The translations under genes and the position numbers were made by a program. The notes beneath the pieces were generated by a model that saw only the letters and a program-made list of their open reading frames with translations, had not been told where the DNA came from and made no database searches. From contig CAVRLX010000003.1 of the NCBI GenBank assembly GCA_963721725.1, forward strand, positions 186,001 through 250,000: a DNA stretch of 64,000 nt. Direction: 5' to 3'. Source of the DNA: RI-153 sp963721725 (GTDB lineage: Bacteria; Chloroflexota; Anaerolineae; Caldilineales; Caldilineaceae). Of this stretch, positions 25,150 to 34,360 are shown in pieces. Position 1 is the stretch's first letter, and each line of letters opens with the position of its first letter.

Positions 25150-26296
25150 CTATCGCTCCACCGTGACCGCGTAATGACCTTCCATATAGGGGTAGCGTTC
25201 GCCAATACCATCGGCCACATCCACGCCAAAGCCGGGGCCATCGGGCAGGTGCAAGTAGCCATCTTTGATCTGCGGCGGGTTCGCCAAGATCTCCCATTGC
25301 AACGGCCCTTGAATCATACAGATTTCAAGGATTTCCAGATTGGGCAGGGCGGCGATGGCGTGGGCGTGGGCCATGCCCATCAGCCCGTTGTGCCAGCTAT
25401 GCGGGTAGAGTTTCAGTCCGTAATGGTCGGCCATTTCGGCAATGCGGATCAACTCGGTCAGCCCACAAACGCCAGCATCGGGCTGCACAATGTCATAGGC
25501 TTTGCTTCTCTAAATAAGGACGAAATTCCTCCAATGTGGTGAAGCTCTCTCCACCTGTAATGGGCATGTCGACTGCTGCGCAGAGGCGGGCGTAGCCGTC
25601 GATGTTGTCACGCGGCATCGGTTCCTCGAACCAGGCAAAGCCCAGCCGATCCAACTCTTTGGCGATGATCATGGACTGATCTTCGGTGAGGCGGCAGTTG
25701 CCATCCAGCGCCAGATCCATGCGTCCGTTCACAGCGCTGTGCAGATCGCGCACATGGCCCAGGAACCGGTCCACGGTAACGCCGTCCCAACTCCATTCCG
25801 TGCCGATGCGGAACTTCAGCGCGGTGATGCCCTGATCCACGTAGCCCAGCGCTTCTTCGATTAACTGGTTGGGGTTGTGCCGCCAATCATAGCGGCAACC
25901 GCTGGAGGCATAAAAGCGCACCCGGTCGGCGGGGTGATCCGAAAGCAGTTGGCTGACGCGCTTGCCCTCGATCTTGCCGCGCAGATCCCATAGCGCGCAG
26001 TCAATGCCCGAAATCGCGGCGTCGTGGGGTCGATCTTTGCCGTTGGGGTGCGGGGCAATGGCGGCGTCGCTTGGATCGCGCCCGATCAGCGCCGGGGCCA
26101 GCCAATCCACCCAGTCGCGGATTTTCGAGGGCACGCCATAGGCCGATGCCTCGCCGATGCCGCTCAGTCCTTCGTCGGTGTGGACGACAACGATAGCACA
26201 GTCCGCTTTGACCGTGCGATAGCGGGCGGTGATCCACTGGCGTTCTGGCTCGTGCATGCGCGAGAGGCAGAGGGTTTCGAGTGCAGTGATTTTCAT
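25150..26296 (-). CDS. Enolase-superfamily (mandelate racemase/muconate lactonising) protein, copy A (one frame break)
   Basis: About 382 residues; probably a sugar-acid dehydratase. The capping domain starts MKITALETLCLSRMHEPERQ. Barrel residues: ALKFRIG (KxR catalytic motif near residue 160), the metal ligands in LALDGN, WFEEP and TGGES, and the His in HSWHNG, typical of acid-sugar dehydratases. The frame slips one base near 25490-25505, between PYLEK and AYDIVQPDAG. It is closely similar throughout to the copy at 28746-29890 (the N-terminal 25 residues differ at only a few sites). The ordering before the PHP and dppABC genes suggests one catabolic unit. The exact substrate cannot be read from sequence. 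Confidence 0.85.
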
Positions 26297-26326
26297 GGGG
26301 ATTTCCTTTGTGTGTCGTGCTGATTT

Positions 26327-28685
26327 CTACTTGGGAATCTGGCTACAGGCAACATCAAAGCGTACATTCAAGTTATTGCCCGATACCCATCCTTGACGAT
26401 TGTCTGGCGTGCGTATATTGAGCCAACTACAGTCTGCATTGGCGGCTTGGATGTATAATCGTTCGCCCTGACGTACCGTGCTAACGAGACTGTATCCTAT
26501 GCCTGGACCACTGCGCACATTTAATGCGTAGGTCACCACCGATGCCACTCTCTCTGCCTGTTCCTGGGTTTCCCTTACCAGACCCGTCATTAACGTTTCA
26601 ATATCAACCTTTCGATTGATGCTGAAACTCTGGGCGAGCACTTTGAAAAGGGTTTCTTTGTGGGCCAGGGATGAACGAAATTCGAGGATAAGGAAGGTCT
26701 CTGAATCCTCTTTGGGCGTGCTGACTAACACCATGCTGAAGGTATCCGTCCCGCTGCAATCGTACCCAAAGTCGTATGCACCTATGAATTCGGCATCCGC
26801 ATACGGTAGCCTTTCGTGGGAGGTGCAGATTTCCCCAAAGTCAAAGTCATCCAAAACTTCTCTTAGGGATAGCTCTGGCCGTAGCCAGACACCATAACGC
26901 AAGCCCGGCGTACGCCATTCGTTTTGATAGGCTTCGATATTGGGAGCGGCCCAGGTTTGAAGGCCAAGCGGTTTTCCGTCCACAAGCCAAAGGCTATGGT
27001 GAACATCGATCCAGGTATCGGGAATGGCTACAGAAAGCAAGCCCCAGTCATCTGTAATGTTCACCGGTGAGAGCAGTGCATCTTCCTCTGAAAGGTCGCT
27101 ACTGTTACTCCATAAGCCAAGCCTTAGGCTATGCAGGATGCGACTCAGTAAACTGTGATACTCATCGTTGACCCCTTGAAGGGTAAGCGAGACTAAGAAC
27201 GCCTTATTTTCAGGCGTCAGGCGCGACATTGACATATGTTGTTTTGTTATCACCACAATTGGTCCATAGATTGTAGTAACCTATATAGACTATCTGAGGA
27301 TATGCTGTATACGCATAGAAAATTCGCTCAAAATCTGTACACTCTCCACTGTAGTCGAGCTGATCCAAATAGGCTTCTGGCGTTCCGTATCGGTCAATCA
27401 ACACGGCAGAGACCCCCAAGAAGAGGCCCGGCTCATCCCAATCTGTACGATAACCTTCTAGATCCGCCGATGCCGAGATGCCATATCCAATGACATCATC
27501 CTCGTTGCCCCATGCACCGGTCTCAACTTCTGTCCACTCTTCAGGAATTTGCACAGAGATAAACCCGCTCTTATCGGTGACCGGTACAAAGACTTCGTAG
27601 GTAGTGTTTTGCTCTGTACTTCCTTGTTGTCCGTTATCACCAGGGTTGAACTCTAAAGGTTTTCCATTGATCTGACCGACCAACACTTCCAATGTGCGGA
27701 AGCGCAACACCTCGACGCTCATCACATCATCCCTGGCATGGCTGCGTAAAATGTGGCAATAATCTGCCATAGTCTCATCATTAGAGTCATCACTTACCAG
27801 CGATACATTTTCAAGCTTATAAAGAAGATCACCTGCCTGTATCCCCACCTCATCTGCAGGGCTGCCTGTGGCCACGGAGGATACCCAAATCCCCTTTGGC
27901 AGTTCTGGTACGCTGATGATCTCACCATTAATGCCAATGCTATCTATGTCCTGCCCTTCTTGGAGCGTTTCTAGAATGGGCAAAAATTCATCACGGGAAA
28001 TTGCAAAATATTCGTTGGTTCCTCTCCCGCCATAGTTAATGCCCACCACCTGTCCCGTATGGGTGACAAGCGGACCACCGCTGTTACCCCTGTTAGTCGT
28101 TGCGTCATGTTGTAGAACGTTGGGCACCGAGGCCCAATAGGTATCACCATCGGCACGCGCTTTGGCAATAATCCCCCGCGTCAACGTATATTCTGGATCG
28201 CCAAATGGGAAGCCCGCCGCATACACATCCAGACCCACTCGAATTTCCTCCGCATACCAATCCAGAAAGGGAAACCCACTCCCGTTAATGTCAATCACGG
28301 CAAGATCGGCACATTCAGAAACGCCCAGAATGCGAGCATTGCGTGGCCGTTTCTCTCCCTCCACATAAACTTTGAGGAAAGCGGCACCGGTCACCACATG
28401 GTTATTGGTAACAGCGATTCCATCCGGCGAAATGATAAATCCAGAACCAGACCAGGATGATCTCATCTCCTCTTCTCCCGGACTGACAAATGTCCCCACG
28501 GCTTCGATCCGCACCACCGCCTTCTGGACATCTTCTAGATTACTCACAGGGGCGGCTTCACCGCCCTCTTCTTGTATAGGCGAATGCGCCATGACAACGC
28601 CATCGGACGGCAATACAGACGAAAGCGCCAGCATGACAAGCCCAAGGAGCGTGTTTCTCAATGCAGATGGAATCAGGTCAAACAT
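26327..28685 (-). CDS. Secreted trypsin-like PDZ protease with duplicated domain and SH3b end (one frame break)
   Basis: About 786 residues when joined. It has a signal peptide (NTLLGLVMLALSSVLPSDGV), then an S1C serine protease domain with His in TNNHVVTG, Asp in ECADLAVIDI and Ser in TNRGNSGGPLVT. A PDZ domain follows (GIWVSSVATGSPADEVGIQA), then two related domains of about 150 residues that share IPxxW, GLxxGV and GEC-T motifs. The second is followed by an SH3b domain (ALNVRSGPGIGYSLV, GWVSGNNLNV). The frame changes at about 27205-27225, exactly inside the first duplicated domain, where its missing end is found in the next frame. ATG with AAAGGTGG. It is probably a cell-surface or extracellular quality-control or processing protease. 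Two separate genes are the alternative. Confidence 0.75.
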
Positions 28686-28745
28686 AGAGCCACCTTTCAA
28701 TAACAAGCATTCTTTGAAAAGACCGAGTTGGTCTGTATCAATATG

Positions 28746-29890
28746 TTACCGCTGCACCTGAATGCCGTAGCCACCTTCAATATACGGGAAGCGTTCGGCC
28801 ACATTCTCCGCCAGATCCACGCCCAGGCCGGGGCGCTCGGTCAGGTGCAAGATAGCCATTTTCAATCGGCTTTTGCTTCAACATTTCCCACTGCAATGGC
28901 CCTTGGATCATACAGAGTTCCAACACTTTGGGGTTGGGCAGTGCCGCCACAAAATGGCCGTTTTCCATACACATCAGGCCGTTGTGCCAGCTATGCGGGC
29001 AGCAGCCGATGCCGTAGCGGTCGGCCATCTCTGCAATGCGCATGCCCTCGCTGATGCCGCACCAGCCCACGTCGGGCTGCACAATGCCGTAGGCGTGGCG
29101 TTCAATGTAGGGGCGGAACTGCTCCAACGTGGTGAACTGTTCGCCGCCGGTGATGGGCATATCCACGGCGGCGTTGAGGCGCACATAGCCGTCAATGTCC
29201 GTCTGCGGGATTGGTTCTTCAAACCAGGTAAAGCCCAGCCGATCCAGCTCTTTGGCGATTTCCAAAGCCTGCTCCTCGCTGAGACGCTGGTTGCCATCGA
29301 GCATCAACTCCATGCGCCCAGTCCACCTCCTGATGCAATTCGCGCACCAGCCCCAAGAAGCGGTCCACAGTGACGCCGTCCCACTCCCAGTGCGTGCCGA
29401 TGCGAAATTTCATGGCGGTGAAGCCCTGAGCGATGTAGTCGAGTGCCTCTTCGATTAGCTGATGGGGATTGTGTCGCCAGTCGTAGCGGCAGCCGCTGGA
29501 AGCGTAGAGGCGCACTTTTTCGATGGGCTTGTCGCTGAGCAGTTCGCTGACGCGCTTGCCCTCCATCTTGCCGCGCAGATCCCACCAGGCGCAGTCGATG
29601 CCAGCCACGGCACAGTCATAGGCCCAGGTGCGATAGTTGGTGTGGGGCACAATGGTGGGATCGGTGGGATCTTTGCCGATGAGCGTGGGCGCCAGCCAGT
29701 TCACCCACTCTTCGATCAGCGTGGGCTTGCCATAGGCGCAGGCTTCGCCGATGCCGGTCACGCCTTCGTCGGTGTGGATCAGCACAATGGCGCAATCGGC
29801 TTTCACCGTGCGGTAAATTGCCGTGAACCATTGGCGTTCCGGCTCGTGCATACGTGAGAGTTTTAGGGTTTCCAAAGCGGTGATCTTCAT
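28746..29890 (-). CDS. Enolase-superfamily (mandelate racemase/muconate lactonising) protein, copy B (two frame breaks)
   Basis: Paralogue of the gene at 25150-26296. It begins MKITALETLKLSRMHEPERQ and keeps AMKFRIG, MLDGN, WFEEP, ITGGEQ and HSWHNG, so the same catalytic set is present. The metal-ligand Glu of TGGEQ matches TGGES of copy A. The frame breaks at about 29313-29330, and again near 28855-28862. After the second break the true end reads ERPGLGVDLAENVAERFPYI and ends QVQR at 28746. Copy A and copy B lie on either side of the PDZ protease gene, which points to a duplication with an insertion. Substrate unknown. Confidence 0.82.
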
Positions 29891-29986
29891 GGGATGGCGG
29901 CTCCGTATGGGCTGCGTGGATAGGGACCAATAAGGTATAGTAAAAGCGTGCTCAGGCAAGATTTTACAAAGGTGAAAGGGATCACC

Positions 29987-30266
29987 ATGATCAAAGTCAT
30001 TGAATTAGACGGGATGTAATTGAAAAAATCGAAATTTATCAGGAACACAATGATGAGATTGAAGCCGATATTCCGCAAGTCGTCAATTCTACAATATTGA
30101 TATCCTGATCGACACCTACCGTTTGGAGAATGGAGGGGTAATCGGCTCGGAAGAGCCAGAAATTCGCCTGGGCCGCAACGTCATCAACCAACTGCGCCTG
30201 CTGCTGGGTGATCAGTTCAATTCTGCTCGAATCCGCCCAATCTGTATCATCCACATTCTATGTTGA
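29987..30266 (+). pseudogene. Small unknown gene with two frame breaks
   Basis: An AAAGG precedes an ATG that starts MIKVIELDGM, then stops. In the next frame VIEKIEIYQEHNDEIEADIP follows from 30016, and in the third frame from 30087 a run of 59 codons gives NIDILIDTYRLENGGVIGSE, EEPEIRLGRNVINQLRLLLG and IRPICIIHIL. The three parts join to about 92 residues with consistent composition. It is either a decaying gene or an intact gene disturbed by errors. No family recognised. The rest of the 29891-30420 spacer holds no other gene that I can support. Confidence 0.4.
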
Positions 30267-30420
30267 GAAGTGCTGTTGGGCAGGAACTCTGTGTACTTTG
30301 CTGCGATTCATGCTAGAATAGCCAAGTTGCCTTGCAGTCTCTTCTGGCACAGGAAATAGGCTATCCCCTCCTCTTTGCCGTGCAACCTCATCCAACAATT
30401 TCATAGAAGGAAACCTCACC

Positions 30421-32007
30421 ATGTGGACACGTATACGCTGTGCAGTCGGTTGGATTCTGATCGTCAGTTTCTTTTTCATGCAGATTGGACCCACCATCCA
30501 TGCCTCCTCCAGGGGTGAACTGATGTCGCTTAACTCCTCTCTATGCACCAGTCCTGCCAATTTTACTGGCGCAGGAGCAGATGTTACGGCGCTTCAGGCC
30601 AACGTGGATTCATTCCGCAATGCCATTGGCGCACTCAACGCTCCGCAGCCATTTAATCAGGTGGGCGGTCGGCGAGAGATCAATTGGGATGCGGCACCAG
30701 ACACAGTATCTGCGCCCAATGCCTTCCCTGGCAATTTCTTCAACTTTAGTGCTGCCCCGCGCGCCCGCGGCGCGGTTTTCACCACACCGGGCACAGGGTT
30801 CCAACTGAGCGCCACTGCCGCATCCGGCGCAGGCGTGGAATTCAACAATATCAACAATTCATATGCTGCCCAATTTCGTGTCTTTTCCGCAGAACGGCTT
30901 CTAACCTCTGTCGGCTCGAACATCATTGATGTGCATTTCTTCAGCCCTGGAGATCAGACAACTCCTGCGCTGGTGGATTCCTTTGGCGCGATCTTCACCG
31001 ACGTTGATTGGGCCAACACCACCGAACTTCAATTTTACGATAGCACGGATACGCGGGTGCATACCGTCGTCGCGCCTTATATGGCGGGTCAGGAAACGTT
31101 GTCGCTGGCTGGGACTAAATTCTCGACGCCCTGTATCTATCGGGTGCGGATCATCAGTGGCAGTACGGCGCTGGCCCCAGGCATCAACGACGATGCCAGC
31201 TATGACGTCGTTGCCCTGGATGATTTTATCTACGGAGAACCGATGCCCATCACTCTATGCGGTCAGCCTATGGCGTATACGGCCAGTGGTGCGGACGCTG
31301 CGGCGCTCCAGCCCACTGTGGATACATTTCGGGCTGCCCTGGGGGGCTTGAACGCCAACGCACCCGCCAATCTGCCGGATGGTCGGCGCGAGATCAACTG
31401 GGATGCAGCGCCAGACACAGTATCTGCGCCCAATGCCTTCCCTGGCAATTTCTTCAACTTTAGTGCTGCCCCGCGCGCCCGCGGCGCGGTTTTCACCACA
31501 CCCGGTACAGGGTTCCAACTGAGCGCCACCGCCGCATCCGGCGCAGGCGTGGAATTCAACAATCTCAACAACACCTACGCTTCAGAATTTAGCGCCTTCT
31601 CCGCCGAACGACTTTTTACAGCCATCGGCTCAAATCGCGTTGACACGCGCTTCTTCCTACCTGCCGATCAAATCACCCCTGCGTTTGTGGACGGCTTTGG
31701 CGCTGTCTTCACCGATGTCGATCTGGCGAATGTCACCCATCTGGCTTTTTATGACATCCTCGGCCAACTAGCTTTCCGGCAGGCGGTTCCTGCCGTGAAT
31801 AGTAGCCAGGCATCGTTATCCTTTGCCGGGCTGGTCTTTGACGATGCCTGTGTGGGGCGGGTGGAACTTGTAAACGGCAATGCCCCATTGTCTGCCAACA
31901 CCAACGACAATCCAGGTGCTAACGTTGATCTGGTGGTGATGGACGATCTCATCTACGGCGAGCCACAGATGCGGTGGCTGAACTATCTACCGCGTATGAT
32001 CCGATAA
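30421..32007 (+). CDS. Secreted protein with two tandem domains and C-terminal tag
   Basis: A 528-residue exported protein. A signal peptide (MWTRIRCAVGWILIVSFFFM) is followed by two domains of about 238 residues each. Both begin with a short CTSPANF or CGQPMAY strand and ADxxALQ, carry GRREINWDAAPDTVSAPNAF, and end with a DDFIYGEP or DDLIYGEP strand. The last residues MRWLNYLPRMIR form a hydrophobic-Pro-Arg tag. A 190-base part (30667-30856 and 31381-31570) is nearly identical between the two domains, although the flanks have diverged. No catalytic motif is recognised; it is probably a surface or extracellular beta-rich protein. A terminator follows. Confidence 0.75.
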   Translation: MWTRIRCAVGWILIVSFFFMQIGPTIHASSRGELMSLNSSLCTSPANFTGAGADVTALQANVDSFRNAIGALNAPQPFNQVGGRREINWDAAPDTVSAPNAFPGNFFNFSAAPRARGAVFTTPGTGFQLSATAASGAGVEFNNINNSYAAQFRVFSAERLLTSVGSNIIDVHFFSPGDQTTPALVDSFGAIFTDVDWANTTELQFYDSTDTRVHTVVAPYMAGQETLSLAGTKFSTPCIYRVRIISGSTALAPGINDDASYDVVALDDFIYGEPMPITLCGQPMAYTASGADAAALQPTVDTFRAALGGLNANAPANLPDGRREINWDAAPDTVSAPNAFPGNFFNFSAAPRARGAVFTTPGTGFQLSATAASGAGVEFNNLNNTYASEFSAFSAERLFTAIGSNRVDTRFFLPADQITPAFVDGFGAVFTDVDLANVTHLAFYDILGQLAFRQAVPAVNSSQASLSFAGLVFDDACVGRVELVNGNAPLSANTNDNPGANVDLVVMDDLIYGEPQMRWLNYLPRMIR

Positions 32008-32022
32008 GCGTTGCTCTCTAAC

Positions 32023-32067
32023 AAAAAGGGGAAGGGTGCGCACGATGAGGCACACTTCCCCTTTTTT
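32023..32067 (+). terminator. Intrinsic terminator
   Basis: AAAAAGGGGAAG and CTTCCCCTTTTTT form a 12-bp stem ending in a T run, just after the secreted repeat protein. Confidence 0.85.
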
Positions 32068-32100
32068 ATTGGCAATTCTGGCATTTACGACTGATACCCA

Positions 32101-32192
32101 TTCAGCCTGCTCTGGGCAGATGGGGCATCCTTTGGATCCCGCCATTGCTTAGCCGGGGTCCAGAGGATGCCCCCGCTCTGCCTGAGCCTGAA
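32101..32192. repeat. Long imperfect inverted repeat
   Basis: Two arms of about 42 bases (TTCAGCCTGCTCTGGGCAGA onward and its imperfect complement ending GCCTGAA) enclose a short centre. It could be a REP- or MITE-like element or a structured RNA. No coding frame inside. Confidence 0.5.
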
Positions 32193-32261
32193 TCGTTACT
32201 ACGACTGAACGAGCAGGAATTGGGTTGCCGTGGCGTAGGGCACGCCGCACAGTGATCGGCA

Positions 32262-34175
32262 TCACGGCTGGACATACGAGGGGGGATGGGTATATCGGGT
32301 TGTTTTCAGATCGAGCTGGATTTGCGTGGCCGGGGGAAGAACCACCGTGAGATGTGCATCCCCTACCTCTGTCCGCTGTGTGGCGATCTCGATCTGCGGG
32401 GCCGCATAGGATTTGTGCGAACCCGGATAGTCACTAGTGAGCTGCGTGTAAATTACCGCATCAAAGCGATGTTCTCCAAACGCCCCCGCCTGCACCGTCA
32501 CCCGCCGCGTCTCAAACGCACTCAAATTGACCAATTCCAACACCGTGCGCTCCGCCTCTAATTTCGTCACCAGCGCGGACACATCCGCGGGCAGACCGGG
32601 CCGCTGGCGGTCGGCGTCGAAGTAGCGCACGCGACAGTGGAGAAGCCCACCGTTGTAGATGATCTGCGGCGCGCCCAGCGTCAACTGCACCAGCGCCTCG
32701 GTGATTACCGGGTTGTGGTCTTGCCAGTGGTGGATGTTGACCTCGGTGAGATCGGCCTCGTCGCTGCGGATCAAGTCGAGGCGGCGGCAGACCTGGGCAT
32801 AGGTGGCGGCCAGGATTTGTTCGGGATAGTCGGGGTTGTCGCCCGCCAAGAAGCGCAGCCAGGGCTGCTCGTGGCCGCAATCCTCTTTGGTGCGAAAACC
32901 CGTCACTGTACGCCAATCGTACTGTTCGACGTGGCGCAACTCCTCAATGCGCTGCCAATCGGCCTCGGCCATGGTCAGATTCCAGATGGCTGTGGGGTAA
33001 ACTGGCGAGAGCGGTTGATAGTCGAACCAGCCATTGTCGCCATAGCGATAGGGCACAACGAAAACTTCCTCTGCTTCGCCCATCTGCCCCAGCCAGTGAT
33101 GACCCAGGCTCATCTCCAGCGTGCGCGGATCACGGCGTTCGCCCAGCGCCCAGATTATCTTCATCTGTGAACGAGGCAGATCGAGATAGCGCTCATCGCC
33201 TGTGAGCAAAAAGGCATTGGCCCCGGCCACCATGGCCGCCATCTCAATATTGTAGAAACCGTGCGGCCAAGTCCACCCATAGAGACCGCCATACCACTTG
33301 CCGTTCATGGTTTCGCCGACCGCACCAGAAAGCCCCACGTTGTCGGGCAGCAGACCACCATTGGCGTGGGCACGCTCGATCCAGCCATCCACATAGGTGG
33401 TGAGCCACTCCCGGTACTTTTCATCACCGGTCATCAAAAAGGCATTGGCAATCAAACTGGTGACGATCAGATTGCCCGCCACGTCACCTTTGCCCATGCG
33501 CTCGTGCATGACTTTGCCCATCAGTCGCGCCTTTTCGGGATCTTTCAGATCGTCATAGTGGGCAATGCCGGGCACATCTGTGAAAGGCAGCCCATAGACG
33601 CGCATCCCTGCGCTCCAGCCATAGACCGGCGGCTCGGCGTCGTTTGTGCCCCAGCGCGGACCGCCGCTGCCGTTGTGCGAGGCGCGGATAATCTTGTGAT
33701 CGGGATCATAGTTGGGCGCGTCGGGATCTTCGTTCAGATAGAAGCCGGCAAAGCGTTTGGCCCGCTCGATGTTGACTGGATTGGTGGGATCGGCCAGACA
33801 GAGAAAATAGAAATAGATATAGCTTTCGCCCTGGTGAAACTGGTCGTAGCCCAGTTCATACTCTTTGTGGACCAACCCAAGCGCCTCGCCCTGGCGGGTG
33901 ACGGCGTCCCACTCTTTTTGCGCCAGCGGCAACATGTGATCGCCGCCGCCAAGCAGATAAAAGAGCGGCCAGTTATAGAAGCTCTCGTAGAGGTCGTCAA
34001 GGCCATCGCGCCCATTGCGCCAACGGTCGGCCCAGATCAGCGTGCCGTCGTCATGGGTGTATTTTTCCAAAAATGGGTAGACCGAGCGATCCATTAGATC
34101 AATCAGTTGGCGCTGAAGCACGGCCCAGGCAGGCGGCGCAGAGAGCGGCACAGTGGCGGAGATCGAAAGGGGCAT
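32262..34175 (-). CDS. Large unassigned protein, probable alpha-toroid carbohydrate enzyme
   Basis: A 637-residue protein with no signal peptide. The first 400 residues are rich in helical repeats with aromatic clusters: YESFYNWPLFYLLGGGDHML, GYDQFHQGESYIYFYFLCL, MTGDEKYREWLTTYVDGWIE, GGLYGWTWPHGFYNIEMAAM and LTGDERYLDL. The TGDExY repeats look like the inner and outer helices of an (alpha/alpha) toroid, as in glycoside hydrolases of six-hairpin type and polysaccharide lyases. The last 130 residues are beta-rich (LELVNLSAFETRRVTVQAG), like a C-terminal jelly roll. I cannot assign a CAZy family. It lies alone between a repeat region and an aminotransferase gene; its use in glycan breakdown is an inference. 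Confidence 0.6.
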   Translation of the reverse strand: MPLSISATVPLSAPPAWAVLQRQLIDLMDRSVYPFLEKYTHDDGTLIWADRWRNGRDGLDDLYESFYNWPLFYLLGGGDHMLPLAQKEWDAVTRQGEALGLVHKEYELGYDQFHQGESYIYFYFLCLADPTNPVNIERAKRFAGFYLNEDPDAPNYDPDHKIIRASHNGSGGPRWGTNDAEPPVYGWSAGMRVYGLPFTDVPGIAHYDDLKDPEKARLMGKVMHERMGKGDVAGNLIVTSLIANAFLMTGDEKYREWLTTYVDGWIERAHANGGLLPDNVGLSGAVGETMNGKWYGGLYGWTWPHGFYNIEMAAMVAGANAFLLTGDERYLDLPRSQMKIIWALGERRDPRTLEMSLGHHWLGQMGEAEEVFVVPYRYGDNGWFDYQPLSPVYPTAIWNLTMAEADWQRIEELRHVEQYDWRTVTGFRTKEDCGHEQPWLRFLAGDNPDYPEQILAATYAQVCRRLDLIRSDEADLTEVNIHHWQDHNPVITEALVQLTLGAPQIIYNGGLLHCRVRYFDADRQRPGLPADVSALVTKLEAERTVLELVNLSAFETRRVTVQAGAFGEHRFDAVIYTQLTSDYPGSHKSYAAPQIEIATQRTEVGDAHLTVVLPPATQIQLDLKTTRYTHPPSYVQP

Positions 34176-34212
34176 AGGGTAACGAATCCTCTTGTAAATG
34201 GTGGGGTGAAGA

Positions 34213-34336
34213 AGCCAGGGGATGAAGTCCCCTGGCTACGCACAGCGCCCCGTCAACGGGGCTAAAAAGAGGGGCAATCCAGCCCCATTCATGGGGCGCT
34301 GCTCCGTAGCACAAGGACTTCATCCCTGTGCGGCCT
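34213..34336. repeat. Cluster of short palindromic hairpins
   Basis: Four GC-rich palindromes in 130 bases: AGCCAGGGGATGAAGTCCCC, GCCCCGTCAACGGGGC and AGCCCCATTCATGGGGC hairpins, plus an outer match between GGATGAAGTCC and GGACTTCATCC. It lies between the toroid-like gene and the aminotransferase gene (both minus). A REP-like element. Confidence 0.6.
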
Positions 34337-34360
34337 CTCAACTGCTTATCTCACCGTTGA

